64,000 nucleotides of DNA from Dialister sp900541485 (GTDB lineage Bacteria; Bacillota; Negativicutes; Veillonellales; Dialisteraceae), in the NCBI GenBank assembly GCA_965119665.1, contig OZ221974.1, forward strand, positions 1,364,001 through 1,428,000. Reading direction: 5' to 3'. This document shows positions 23,726-33,060 of this stretch, one piece after another. The notes beneath the pieces were generated by a model. The model made no database searches. It saw only the letters and a list, made by a program, of their open reading frames with translations, and was not told the DNA's origin. The position numbers and the translations under genes are program-made. Position 1 is the stretch's first letter. Each line of letters begins with the position of its first letter.

Positions 23726-24589
23726 ATGAAAGAATATAAGCCGTTCAAATCAGGAAAAGTTCGTGAATTATATGATTTAGGAGACAGTTTGGTCATGGTC
23801 TGCACAGACCGTATTTCCGCTTTTGATAAGATTTTGGAAAAGCCGATTCCTAAAAAAGGGGAAGTATTAAATAAAATGTCGGAATTTTGGTTTGATTTCA
23901 CAAAAGATGTTGTGCCGAACCATATGATTTCCATTGACGTGAAAGATATGCCGGAATTTTTCCGCAAACCCGAATTTGACGGAAACAGCATGAAAACCAA
24001 AAAACTGGATATGATTCCTGTAGAATGTATTGTCCGCGGATATATCACCGGTTCAGGGTGGGAAGGATATCAGAAAAACGGAAAGGTTTGCGGTATAGAG
24101 CTCCCGAAGGGATTGAAAGAATGCGAAAAATTGCCGGAACCGATTTTTACGCCGTCGACGAAAGCACCTGTAGGAGAGCATGACCTCAATATTTCCATGG
24201 AAGAAGGGGTAGAGTGGGTCGAAAAAACATTCCCCGGCAAAGGCAGGGAATATATGGAACAGCTTCGTGACCTGACACTGGCGCTTTATAAGAAGTGTGC
24301 GGACTATGCACTGTCTAAAGGAATTATCATTGCCGATACAAAATTTGAATTCGGTCTTGATGAAAAGGGAAATATCGTACTTGGCGATGAAATGCTGACT
24401 CCCGATAATTCCCGTTTCTGGCCGCTGGAAGGCTATGAAGCAGGGAAAGGACAGCCTTCTTATGATAAGCAGTTTGTCCGCGATTATCTGAAAGAACATC
24501 CCGGTGATGTTCTTCCTCAGGAAATTATCGATAAAACATTGGCAAAATATGTAGAAGCCTATGAACTTCTTACAGGGAAAAAATTCTGA
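23726..24589 (+). CDS. purC: SAICAR synthetase
   Basis: The 287-residue enzyme condenses CAIR with aspartate using ATP. The N-terminal KSGKVRELYDLGDSLVMVCTDRISAFD, VVPNHMISIDVKDMPEF, VECIVRGYITGSGW and LPEPIFTPSTKAPVGEHDLNIS correspond to the long (fungal/Firmicute-like) PurC form. The C-terminal LPQEIIDKTLAKYVEAYELLTGKKF is also conserved. It lies 19 nt after purE. Confidence 0.95.
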   Translation: MKEYKPFKSGKVRELYDLGDSLVMVCTDRISAFDKILEKPIPKKGEVLNKMSEFWFDFTKDVVPNHMISIDVKDMPEFFRKPEFDGNSMKTKKLDMIPVECIVRGYITGSGWEGYQKNGKVCGIELPKGLKECEKLPEPIFTPSTKAPVGEHDLNISMEEGVEWVEKTFPGKGREYMEQLRDLTLALYKKCADYALSKGIIIADTKFEFGLDEKGNIVLGDEMLTPDNSRFWPLEGYEAGKGQPSYDKQFVRDYLKEHPGDVLPQEIIDKTLAKYVEAYELLTGKKF

Positions 24590-24638
24590 TTGACCGGTTT
24601 TGTGCAGGGGTTTCAGAATATTTAAACAGGAGCTGCTC

Positions 24639-25697
24639 ATGAGTGAAAAGAAAAAAGGATTGACTTACGCAGAGGCCGGTGTCGATATAGATGCCGGTGA
24701 GCGGGAAGTCGAATTGATTAAGGAGTCGGTACAAGCGACATACACGCCGGGGGTATTGGGCGATCTCGGCGGATTTGGCGGTCTTTACCGTTTGAAGGAT
24801 GATTTAACGGAAGACCCTGTTCTTGTATCGGGCACTGATGGAGTAGGGACAAAGCTCCGTCTTGCCATTGAAATGGGAATCCACCATACCATCGGACAGG
24901 ACTGCGTGGCAATGAGTGTTAACGATGTTCTTGTCCAAGGAGCGAAGCCGCTTTTCTTCCTTGATTACATTGCGACAGGAAAACTCAAACCTGAATTAAT
25001 GGCAGATATTGTCAAGGGCGTGGCCGATGCATGCATTGAATCGGGGTGTGCTTTGCTTGGCGGTGAAACGGCGGAGATGGCAGGTTTTTACGCAGCCGGT
25101 GATTATGACGTCGCAGGTTTTGCGGTAGGAATCGCAGACAGAAAAAATTTGATTACAGGCGAGCGTATTTCTGCAGGAGATGTGATTCTGGGGCTTCCTT
25201 CCAGCGGCGTGCATTCTAACGGATATTCCCTGGTACGGCGTATTATTTCCGATAACCACCTGGATTTAAAAACAACCTATGAAGGCTTTGACAAACCTTT
25301 GGGAGAAGTGCTTTTGACACCGACACGGCTGTATCCGAAAGCTGTGCTTCCCGTACTGAAAAGTGCGGATGTGAAAGGCTTGGTTCATATTACAGGGGGC
25401 GGTTTCTATGACAATATCCCCCGTGTGTTGCCCGAAGGGACAAGAGCTGTTATAGATGCCGATCAATGGCCCATGCTTCCCGTATTTCCTTTCTTGAAAA
25501 AACAGGGGGGAGTAGAAGCTCGTGAAATGTACCGCACTTTTAATTGCGGAATCGGTATGCTTTTGATTCTTTCTCCCGAGGAGGCGGAAAACGCCAAAGC
25601 TGTTTTACAGGAAATGGGAGAAGCGGTGTATGAAATCGGGAAAATTACAACAGGAAACAGAGACGTAACAGTAACAGGCGGTCTTTTCCATGAATAA
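24639..25697 (+). CDS. purM: Phosphoribosylformylglycinamidine cyclo-ligase
   Basis: From ATG 24639 (AGGAG upstream) this encodes 352 residues and closes FGAM to AIR with ATP. LTYAEAGVDIDAGEREVELIK, the GTDGVGTKL motif, HTIGQDCVAMSVNDVLVQGA, LLGGETAEMAG and GLPSSGVHSNGYSLVR are the classic family blocks. In many Firmicutes purF stands between purC and purM; here only 49 nt separate them and purF is absent. The stop overlaps purN by 8 nt. Confidence 0.96.
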   Translation: MSEKKKGLTYAEAGVDIDAGEREVELIKESVQATYTPGVLGDLGGFGGLYRLKDDLTEDPVLVSGTDGVGTKLRLAIEMGIHHTIGQDCVAMSVNDVLVQGAKPLFFLDYIATGKLKPELMADIVKGVADACIESGCALLGGETAEMAGFYAAGDYDVAGFAVGIADRKNLITGERISAGDVILGLPSSGVHSNGYSLVRRIISDNHLDLKTTYEGFDKPLGEVLLTPTRLYPKAVLPVLKSADVKGLVHITGGGFYDNIPRVLPEGTRAVIDADQWPMLPVFPFLKKQGGVEAREMYRTFNCGIGMLLILSPEEAENAKAVLQEMGEAVYEIGKITTGNRDVTVTGGLFHE

Positions 25698-26319
25698 AAG
25701 GCTTTTGATTTTTGCGTCCGGCCGCGGTTCCAATGCGGAAGCCATTTATCAGGCAACAATGAACGGTACGGTTCGCGGCACTGTGGTGGGCGTTATTTGC
25801 GACCACAAAGAGGCGGCAGTGCTTGAAAGGGCAAAACGTTGGGGTGTGCCTGCTACGGTGATAGAAATGAAATCATGCCGTGACAAGGCGGAATACAATG
25901 AAAAAATTCTGGAAGCTGCCCGCTCCTATCGGCCTGATTTGATTTGTCTGGCCGGCTATATGCGGATTTGCGGAGAAAATTTAATTCATGCCTTTCCCGA
26001 CCGCATTATGAATATACACCCGGCCCTGTTGCCGAGTTTCAGAGGACTTCATGCCCAAAGACAGGCGATTTCAGCAGGCGTAAAGGTTTCGGGCTGTACG
26101 GTTCATTTTGTGGGAACCGGTCTTGATGACGGTCCCATTATCACGCAGGTGGCAGTTCCCGTACTTGACGATGATACGGAAGAAACGCTTTCTGCCCGGA
26201 TTTTGGAACAGGAGCATCCCGCTTATGTCCGGGCAGTCAAAGCTTATTGCGAGGATATTCTTACCATAGAAGGACACCATGTTTCAGGTATGCATAAGGA
26301 GGCAAAAAAATGGGAGTGA
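25690..26319 (+). CDS. purN: Phosphoribosylglycinamide formyltransferase
   Basis: The 209-residue enzyme formylates GAR with 10-formyl-tetrahydrofolate. The start LLIFASGRGSNAEAIYQA, the catalytic AGYMRICGENLI..., the NIHPALLPSFRG motif (Asn and His of the active site) and GCTVHFVGTGLDDGPIITQ are present. It overlaps purM by 8 nt and purH by 10 nt. Confidence 0.95.
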   Translation: MNKRLLIFASGRGSNAEAIYQATMNGTVRGTVVGVICDHKEAAVLERAKRWGVPATVIEMKSCRDKAEYNEKILEAARSYRPDLICLAGYMRICGENLIHAFPDRIMNIHPALLPSFRGLHAQRQAISAGVKVSGCTVHFVGTGLDDGPIITQVAVPVLDDDTEETLSARILEQEHPAYVRAVKAYCEDILTIEGHHVSGMHKEAKKWE

Positions 26320-27851
26320 AACGGGCACTTATCAGTGTGTCTGATAAAACAGGAATTGTAGAGTTTGCCAGAGGCCTTCATGAGCTGGGTGTAGAAATTA
26401 TTTCTACCGGCGGTACGATGAAAACCATTGCGGAAGCAGGGATTCCCGTCAAATCGGTTTCGGAAATTACGGGATTTCCGGAAATGATGGACGGCCGCGT
26501 AAAAACACTGCATCCGAAAATACATGGCGGGATTTTGGCAATCCGCGATAATCCTTCCCATGTAAAGGCGATGGAAGAACACGGTATCGGTGGTATCGAT
26601 CTCGTGGCGGTCAATCTGTACCCGTTCCGTGAAACGGTGGCAAAGCCTGATGTAACAAGAGAAGAAGCTATTGAAAATATAGATATCGGCGGTCCGTCCA
26701 TGGTGAGAGCGGCAGCCAAAAATTATAAATATGTGACGATTGTTGTCGATCCGCGGCAATATCAAGAAGTGCTGGACAGAATAAAAACAGATTCTCTCAC
26801 AGAAGATTTTAAATTTGAATTATCGAGAAAAGCCTTTCTTCATACCGGCTTATATGACTGTGCCATTGCCGGGTACATGACAAAGGAAATTACGGGAGAA
26901 AAAGATGGCCTTCCCGATATATTTGCCAAGGCTTATACCAAAATCCAGGATCTCCGGTACGGTGAAAATCCTCACCAGAAAGCAGCTTTTTACAAAGATC
27001 CGGAATGCCGCGGGGGAATTGCGGAAGCCCGTCAACTTCACGGGAAAGAACTTTCCTACAATAATATTGTAGACATGGAAGCGGCTTGGAATCTTGCCAA
27101 CGAATGGAAAGACAGACCTGCCTGCGTTATTGTGAAACATACGAATCCTTGCGGGACGGCACTCGGAGATACAGCGCTCGATGCATTCCGGAAAGCCTTT
27201 GACGCAGACAGTAAATCTGCTTTTGGCGGTATTGTAGCGATGAACCGCGAGTGCGATAAGGCAACGGCGGAAGCGATGAAACCGATTTTCTTTGAAGTCA
27301 TTATGGCCCCCCGTTTTTCTAAAGAGGCGGTAGAATTATTATCGGCGAAAAAGAATATCCGCCTTATTGAAGTTGAAAGCACGGAAGAAAAAGAACTGCA
27401 ACTTCATAAAGTGTCCGGCGGTCTTTTAATCCAGACGGCCGATGACAGTTCGGAAACAAGGAAAGACTGCAAATGCGTGACAAAGAGAGCACCGACAGAA
27501 GAAGAATGGGAAGCCCTTGAGTTTGCCTGGAAAATCGTAAAGCATGTCAAATCCAATGCCATCGTGCTCACCGGTAAGGACGTCACTTACGGTGTCGGTG
27601 CGGGACAGATGAACCGTGTCGGTGCAGCGGATATCGCCATATCGGAAGCGGGAGAAAAATGCAAAGGTGCGGTTATGAGTTCCGATGCGTTCTTCCCCTT
27701 TGGAGATACTATAGAAGCGGCAGGAAAAGCAGGTATTACGGCAGTTATCCAACCCGGCGGATCAATCCGTGATGAGGAGTCTATAGCAATGGCAGATAAA
27801 TACGGCATTGCCATGGTATTTACAGGACACCGCCATTTCAGACACAGCTGA
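26310..27851 (+). CDS. purH: Bifunctional AICAR transformylase / IMP cyclohydrolase
   Basis: The 513-residue protein carries out the last two steps to IMP. The N-terminal MGS-like cyclohydrolase domain (about 1-190) has ISVSDKTGIVEFARGL, ISTGGTMKTI and GRVKTLHPKIHGGIL. The transformylase domain (about 200-513) has DLRYGENPHQKAAFY, VIVKHTNPCGTAL and KSNAIVL...GVGAGQMNRVGAADIA. The C-terminal FTGHRHFRH matches. RBS AAGGAGG lies inside the end of purN. Confidence 0.97.
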   Translation: MGVKRALISVSDKTGIVEFARGLHELGVEIISTGGTMKTIAEAGIPVKSVSEITGFPEMMDGRVKTLHPKIHGGILAIRDNPSHVKAMEEHGIGGIDLVAVNLYPFRETVAKPDVTREEAIENIDIGGPSMVRAAAKNYKYVTIVVDPRQYQEVLDRIKTDSLTEDFKFELSRKAFLHTGLYDCAIAGYMTKEITGEKDGLPDIFAKAYTKIQDLRYGENPHQKAAFYKDPECRGGIAEARQLHGKELSYNNIVDMEAAWNLANEWKDRPACVIVKHTNPCGTALGDTALDAFRKAFDADSKSAFGGIVAMNRECDKATAEAMKPIFFEVIMAPRFSKEAVELLSAKKNIRLIEVESTEEKELQLHKVSGGLLIQTADDSSETRKDCKCVTKRAPTEEEWEALEFAWKIVKHVKSNAIVLTGKDVTYGVGAGQMNRVGAADIAISEAGEKCKGAVMSSDAFFPFGDTIEAAGKAGITAVIQPGGSIRDEESIAMADKYGIAMVFTGHRHFRHS

Positions 27852-27861
27852 TAAGCGTCCG

Positions 27862-27888
27862 TTGAAATTGGACAGGCTGGGGTATAAT
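27862..27888 (+). promoter_or_regulatory. Possible promoter in front of purD
   Basis: TTGAAA (27862-27867) and TATAAT (27883-27888) are spaced by 15 bp. A hairpin (CGGCTT/AAGCCG around 27899-27915) lies in the resulting leader; no T-run follows. purD may be expressed both from this and from the purE promoter. Confidence 0.4.
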
Positions 27889-27964
27889 AAGTACAGGCGG
27901 CTTTAAATAAGCCGAAACGACGGAGATAAATGAATTGAGGAATATCCGGATATAAGGGGGAAAT

Positions 27965-29239
27965 ATGAAAGTACTGGTAATCGGCAGCGGTGGAAGAGAA
28001 CACGCACTTTTGTGGCGGCTCGCACAGAGTCCGTCGGTTAAAGAAACGTATGTCATTCCCGGAAATGACGGCATGAGAGATGTATCCCATTTGATTCCCG
28101 TGAAAGGGGCAGATGATATTCTTGATTTTGCCCGTTTGATGAAAGTGGATTTGACTATAGCAGGTCCCGAAACGGTTCTTACAGACGGCTTGGCAGACCG
28201 TTTCGAAGAGCGGGGACTTCCTTTCTTCGGACCGTCCAAAGCGGCGGCAGAAATTGAAGGCTCAAAAATTTTTGCAAAGAAGTTAATGAAAAAATATAAA
28301 ATTCCTACCGCAGACTATGCCGTTTTTGATGATGAAGAAAAAGCAGTTTCTTACGTAAAAAAACAAAAGAAATACCCGCTGGTCATTAAAGCGGACGGAC
28401 TTGCATCGGGGAAAGGCGTGATTATTGCCGGAACAGAGGAAGAAGCACTGACGGCTGTCCGGGATATGATGGATGGGAAAGCTTTCGGCGGTGCCGGAAA
28501 ATCTCTTGTCATCGAAGAGTTTATGGAAGGGGAAGAAGCGAGCGTACTCTGCTTTACTGACGGAGAGACGATTGTTCCTCTGATTTCCGCGCAGGACCAT
28601 AAACGTATCGGTAACGGTGATACAGGTCTGAATACAGGCGGTATGGGAGCCTATGCACCTGCTCCGGTTATGACGGACAAATTGAATAAAGAAGTGTATG
28701 ACAAGATTCTTGTACCGACAATTCGGGCGATGAAAAAAGAAGGCCGTCCTTTTAAAGGCTGTCTCTATGCGGGACTTATGATTACCAAAGAAGGACCGAA
28801 AGTAGTGGAATTTAACTGCCGGTTCGGAGATCCGGAAACAGAAGTGATATTACCTCTGTTAGAAGGCGACTTGGGGAAGATTATGCTTTCCTGCGTGAAA
28901 GGAAATCTCAAAGTCGCTGATGTGTCATGGAAAAAAGGATATGCTGTCGACGTAGTTATGGCATCTGAGGGCTATCCGAGAACACATTCGTCAGGCGATG
29001 AAATTACGGGACTGGAAGAAGCAGGCAAGGATTGTCTCCTGTTCCATGCAGGTACGGTTTCTAAAAAAGGAAAGTACTATGTAAACGGCGGGCGTGTACT
29101 GAATGTAGTAGCCACAGCACCGACTTTAAAAGAAGCACGGGACAAAGCCTATGCGGGAGTTGCCAAAATCCATTGGCGAGGCGCCCAGTACCGCAGTGAT
29201 ATTGCAGACAAAGGATTGAAACATTTAAATAAAAAATAA
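27965..29239 (+). CDS. purD: Phosphoribosylamine-glycine ligase
   Basis: The 424-residue ATP-grasp enzyme makes GAR. MKVLVIGSGGREHALLWRLAQSP at the start, GPETVLTDGLADRF, FGPSKAAAEIEGSK, LVIKADGLASGKGVI, NTGGMGAYAPAP and NCRFGDPETEVILPLL are conserved. It follows purH after 113 nt. purF, purL, purQ, purS, purA and purB are not in the window. Confidence 0.96.
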   Translation: MKVLVIGSGGREHALLWRLAQSPSVKETYVIPGNDGMRDVSHLIPVKGADDILDFARLMKVDLTIAGPETVLTDGLADRFEERGLPFFGPSKAAAEIEGSKIFAKKLMKKYKIPTADYAVFDDEEKAVSYVKKQKKYPLVIKADGLASGKGVIIAGTEEEALTAVRDMMDGKAFGGAGKSLVIEEFMEGEEASVLCFTDGETIVPLISAQDHKRIGNGDTGLNTGGMGAYAPAPVMTDKLNKEVYDKILVPTIRAMKKEGRPFKGCLYAGLMITKEGPKVVEFNCRFGDPETEVILPLLEGDLGKIMLSCVKGNLKVADVSWKKGYAVDVVMASEGYPRTHSSGDEITGLEEAGKDCLLFHAGTVSKKGKYYVNGGRVLNVVATAPTLKEARDKAYAGVAKIHWRGAQYRSDIADKGLKHLNKK

Positions 29240-29337
29240 TTGAAATGGAAAGGGTAATCGATGCTTTCCCTTTCATAGAATACAAAGTAATAAAGGTAAT
29301 TTCAGATTTTATTTATGCTTACAAGATGAGGTGTAAA

Positions 29338-29931
29338 ATGAAAAAACTAACTTCGATTCTTTTAACACTGTTTTTTGTATTTTCTTTTGCCAATGCGGCA
29401 GATGCCAGCTGGCTCAGCAAAATGCTCGATAAACTGGATGCACTTGGTCCTAATGTAGAAAGTTCTGCCAGTGCAGTCAATTCTGCACCAGAGGACCCGA
29501 ATTCCTCACGGTGGGCAAAGATTTCGGAAAACCCCTACTTTTCCACTTTTGCTGATAAGAGGACACTCAAGGCATCGGGTACCGCACAAAATCGAAAAGT
29601 AGAGGGATACTTCAAACTTGAATTTACACCGGTCGGATCTGCATGGATTGGAAACAATAGTCGTGGAAGAGTAAAACCTGACGTGATAACTCATGTAATT
29701 TTTTATCAAATATATGGAGTGAATGAGCATAGTGGTGGGTTTGCTGTACGAATTCCTCGTCAATATTATGATGTACATGGAAATTTAATCTATAAAGATG
29801 CGTATAATTCCGGTGATTTATCTGATGCATCATATGGAAATACTGATACTTATGGTGAAAAATATACTCCTGATTCAGAGCAGGAAAGAATAAAGGATAT
29901 TTTATTCAAAGCCTTTGGATGGGATTATTAA
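29338..29931 (+). CDS. Small secreted protein of unknown function
   Basis: From ATG 29338 (GAGGTG spaced 5 nt) this encodes 197 residues with a clear signal peptide (about 1-24, ending ANAADA before SW). I do not recognise the family. The mature part has WAKISENPYFSTFADKRTLKASGTAQNRKVEGYFKLEFTP and a C-terminal block ending ERIKDILFKAFGWDY. It looks like one compact beta-rich domain, and similar GGDY-less surface-stress proteins occur in Negativicutes, but this is only an impression. A longer frame from 29245 has no RBS. The second half is more AT-rich than its neighbours. It has its own strong terminator, so it is a single-gene unit between purD and valS. Confidence 0.7.
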   Translation: MKKLTSILLTLFFVFSFANAADASWLSKMLDKLDALGPNVESSASAVNSAPEDPNSSRWAKISENPYFSTFADKRTLKASGTAQNRKVEGYFKLEFTPVGSAWIGNNSRGRVKPDVITHVIFYQIYGVNEHSGGFAVRIPRQYYDVHGNLIYKDAYNSGDLSDASYGNTDTYGEKYTPDSEQERIKDILFKAFGWDY

Positions 29932-29949
29932 TTACAGCCGAAGATTATC

Positions 29950-29985
29950 AAAAGCACTTGCTTGTAAAAGTGGGTGCTTTTTAAC
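29950..29985 (+). terminator. Terminator of the small secreted protein gene
   Basis: AAAAGCACTTGCTT (29950-29963) pairs with AAGTGGGTGCTTTT (29968-29981) through 14 bp with three G-U pairs and a GTAA loop, then T. Confidence 0.85.
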
Positions 29986-30104
29986 ATGGAAAAATACTTT
30001 TTGAGGGCGGTTCAGACTGATAAACGGAGGCCTTTTAAAATGTTTTTCCTTTATATATTTGTGGCAGTGAAAGGAAAAATCAAGGAGAGAATCATAAACA
30101 ACTC

Positions 30105-30133
30105 TTGCAAAAGTGCGGGGCTGCATATATAAT
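30105..30133 (+). promoter_or_regulatory. Promoter of valS
   Basis: TTGCAA (30105-30110), 17-bp spacer, TATAAT (30128-30133). Transcription would start near 30140 and include the T-box leader. Confidence 0.75.
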
Positions 30134-30139
30134 GAGTGC

Positions 30140-30352
30140 ATACTTAAAGGCATAGACGGGAAGAAACTGCGGAAGGTCTCAAAGAGAGCCGCTCCTTTGG
30201 TGGAAGAGCGGCAGACGGGATACAGTGAGTCACCCCCGAGCCGTCAGTGAAAGCTGTCCGTTGCGCACGTTACGCGTGAATAAGTGGTCTTTGGACTATG
30301 TAGGTGGTACCGCGGAAGTCTCTTTCGTCCTATACGGATGAAAGAGTTTTTT
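30140..30352 (+). promoter_or_regulatory. T-box leader of valS
   Basis: The highly conserved T-box sequence GGTGGTACCGCGG is at 30303-30315 and is followed by the terminator helix CTCTTTCGTCC (30320-30330) with GGATGAAAGAG (30336-30346) and six T. Upstream lies a long stem I region with the hairpin GCCGCTC/GAGCGGC (near 30188-30214). Such RNAs bind uncharged tRNA and then prevent the terminator. From its position the tRNA should be tRNA-Val; I did not fix the specifier codon. Confidence 0.9.
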
Positions 30353-30372
30353 ATTTCTAAGGAGTGAATGCT

Positions 30373-33024
30373 ATGGAAAATGAAAAAGATCTCGGGAAAT
30401 ATGATCCCCGTGAAATTGAGCAGAAATGGTATAAGTTCTGGGAAGAGAACGGCGTATTTCATGATGAGCCGGATACGGAAAAAGAACCATACAGCATTGT
30501 GCTGCCTCCGCCGAACGTTACGGGACAGCTTCATATGGGACATGCTCTTGACAATACGCTCCAGGACATTCTTATCCGTTACAAAAGAATGCAGGGGTAC
30601 AATGTTCTTTGGCTCCCCGGGAAAGATCACGCAGGGATTGCTACCCAGGTCAAGGTAGAAAAGCAGATTGCCGAAGGGGGTTTGACCAAATATGACTTGG
30701 GACGTGAAAAATTCCTGGAACGTGTTTGGGATTGGAAAGAAAAGTACGGAAATACAATCGGCAACCAGATTCGTCATCTCGGTTCTTCCTGTGATTGGAG
30801 CCGTGAACGGTTTACGATGGACGATGTTTGTGCCAAAGCGGTCCGTGAGGTTTTTGTTTCCCTTTATGAAAAAGGTCTGATTTATCAGGGGTTCCGTATA
30901 ACGAACTGGTGTCCCCGCTGTCAGACCGCACTTTCTGATATTGAAGTGGAGCATGAAGATGAAAATGGACATCTCTGGTATATCAATTATCCCGTAGTGG
31001 GAGAAGAAAGTTATATACAGATTGCAACAACAAGACCGGAGACGATTCCCGGTGATACGGCGGTGGCAGTCAATCCGAATGATGAAAGATATGCCGCATT
31101 TATCGGTAAAAAAGTAAAACTGCCCGGAAATGGCAGAGAAATTCCTATTATTGCCGATGAATATGTTGATATGGAATATGGTACGGGCTGTGTAAAAATC
31201 ACACCTGCCCACGACCCGAACGACTTTGAAATGGGACAGCGCCACGGTCTGGAAACAATCGTTATCATGAATAAAGACGGCACGATGAATGAAAAGGCCG
31301 GCAAGTATGAGGGCATGGATCGTTATGAATGCAGGAAGGCGATTCTGGAGGATCTGAAAGAGCAGGGACTGTTTGTTAAAACGGAAGAAAAGGAGCATGC
31401 GGTAGGTCATTGCTCCCGTTGCCATACCGTTGTCGAACCTTTAACAACGAAACAATGGTTTGTCAAAATGAAACCGCTGGCAGGTCCCGCCATGGAAGCC
31501 GTGAAGTCAGGGAAGACGAAATTTGTTCCTGAACGGTTTTCCAATACGTATTTGCAATGGCTTGAAAATATCCATGACTGGTGTATTTCCAGGCAGCTCT
31601 GGTGGGGTCACAGAATTCCTGTTTGGTATTGTGATGACTGCGGAGAGGTGAATGCATCAAGAAGTGATCTTGAAACCTGTCCGCACTGCGGAAGTGCTCA
31701 TATACATCAGGATCCCGATGTACTTGATACATGGTTTTCCTCGGCACTCTGGCCTTTTTCTACGATGGGCTGGCCGGATAAAACAGATGTGCTTCGCCGG
31801 TGGTATCCCACATCGACCATGGTTACAGGCTACGATATTATTTTCTTCTGGGTAGCCCGTATGATGTTTATGTCCATGGAATTTATGAAAGAAATACCTT
31901 TTAAATATGTATTTATCCACGGCCTTGTCAGAGATTCGCAGGGACGGAAAATGTCGAAATCTTTAGGGAACGGCATTGACCCGCTGGAAGTAATTGATAC
32001 TTACGGAGCGGATGCACTCCGCTTTACGCTGGTAACGGGAAATACACCGGGGAACGACATGCGTTTCTATTATGAAAAAGTGGAAGGCAATCGTAATTTT
32101 GCGAATAAAATCTGGAATGCTACGAAATTCACACTGATGAATCTTGATGAGTATGATGCCGGATTTGTTCCGTCAAAAGAACAGCTTACACTGGCCGACT
32201 GTTGGATTTTAGAGGGATTAGCGGCTACAGAGGACAGTGTCAGTGCCAATTTGGATAAATATGAACTCGGTGCAGCGGCAGATACGATTTATAATTTTGC
32301 ATGGAATTCTTTCTGCGATTGGTATATCGAAACAGCAAAGGCCCGTCTTTACGGTCCGCACAATGACGACCGCAAGGTCACCCAGTATGTTCTTGTCTAC
32401 ACACTGACGAGAATGCTGGCCCTTCTCCATCCCTTTATGCCTTTTATTACCGAGCATCTCTGGCAGCATCTGCCGCATGACGGGAAGACACTGGCGAGAG
32501 CAGAATGGCCGAAAGCGGAAGCACAGCTTCGCTTCCCGGCAGAGCAGGAACAGATGGAACGGCTGATGGATGCCATAAAGGCAGTGCGGAATATGCGGGC
32601 GGAAGCAGATGTCGTCCCAAGCAAAATGTGCCACATCAGGATTTCCGTAACCCGTGAAGATTTGAAAAAATGCATTGAAGATCACAGAGAATATTTTGAA
32701 AAGCTCGGTCATGTAGAACAAATCACGTTCCTTGCACCGGGGGCAGAGAAGCCTGAAAATGCACTGACCGCTGTCGTAACGGGTATGGAAGTTTATCTTG
32801 AACTCAAAGGTCTTATCGATACGGAAAAGGAAAAAGGACGTATCGAAAAAGCAAAGGCCGCTCTTGAAAAAGACATTGCCCGTACTTCCGGTAAATTAAA
32901 TAATCAGGGCTTCCTGGCGAAAGCACCGGAAGACGTGGTGCAAAAGGAAAAGGAAAAGCTCGCGCAATTTGAAGAAAAAATGAAATCCTTCAATGAACGC
33001 CTGGAATTTTTGAAAAATCTGTAA
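30373..33024 (+). CDS. valS: Valyl-tRNA synthetase
   Basis: From ATG 30373 (TAAGGAG spaced 8 nt) this encodes 883 residues. It charges tRNA-Val. The class I signatures are PPPNVTGQLHMGHAL (HIGH-type) and GRKMSKSLGNGIDP (KMSKS). The editing domain includes IATTRPETIPGDTAVAVNP and TPAHDPNDFEMG. Cysteine pairs (CSRCHT, CDDCG, CPHCGSAHIH) are consistent with zinc sites. The C-terminal 65 residues are a coiled coil. GTG 30364 is in frame but is part of the RBS. Confidence 0.97.
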   Translation: MENEKDLGKYDPREIEQKWYKFWEENGVFHDEPDTEKEPYSIVLPPPNVTGQLHMGHALDNTLQDILIRYKRMQGYNVLWLPGKDHAGIATQVKVEKQIAEGGLTKYDLGREKFLERVWDWKEKYGNTIGNQIRHLGSSCDWSRERFTMDDVCAKAVREVFVSLYEKGLIYQGFRITNWCPRCQTALSDIEVEHEDENGHLWYINYPVVGEESYIQIATTRPETIPGDTAVAVNPNDERYAAFIGKKVKLPGNGREIPIIADEYVDMEYGTGCVKITPAHDPNDFEMGQRHGLETIVIMNKDGTMNEKAGKYEGMDRYECRKAILEDLKEQGLFVKTEEKEHAVGHCSRCHTVVEPLTTKQWFVKMKPLAGPAMEAVKSGKTKFVPERFSNTYLQWLENIHDWCISRQLWWGHRIPVWYCDDCGEVNASRSDLETCPHCGSAHIHQDPDVLDTWFSSALWPFSTMGWPDKTDVLRRWYPTSTMVTGYDIIFFWVARMMFMSMEFMKEIPFKYVFIHGLVRDSQGRKMSKSLGNGIDPLEVIDTYGADALRFTLVTGNTPGNDMRFYYEKVEGNRNFANKIWNATKFTLMNLDEYDAGFVPSKEQLTLADCWILEGLAATEDSVSANLDKYELGAAADTIYNFAWNSFCDWYIETAKARLYGPHNDDRKVTQYVLVYTLTRMLALLHPFMPFITEHLWQHLPHDGKTLARAEWPKAEAQLRFPAEQEQMERLMDAIKAVRNMRAEADVVPSKMCHIRISVTREDLKKCIEDHREYFEKLGHVEQITFLAPGAEKPENALTAVVTGMEVYLELKGLIDTEKEKGRIEKAKAALEKDIARTSGKLNNQGFLAKAPEDVVQKEKEKLAQFEEKMKSFNERLEFLKNL

Positions 33025-33060
33025 AAACGGATTGTATCGGTAATTAAAAAAGGAGAATGT

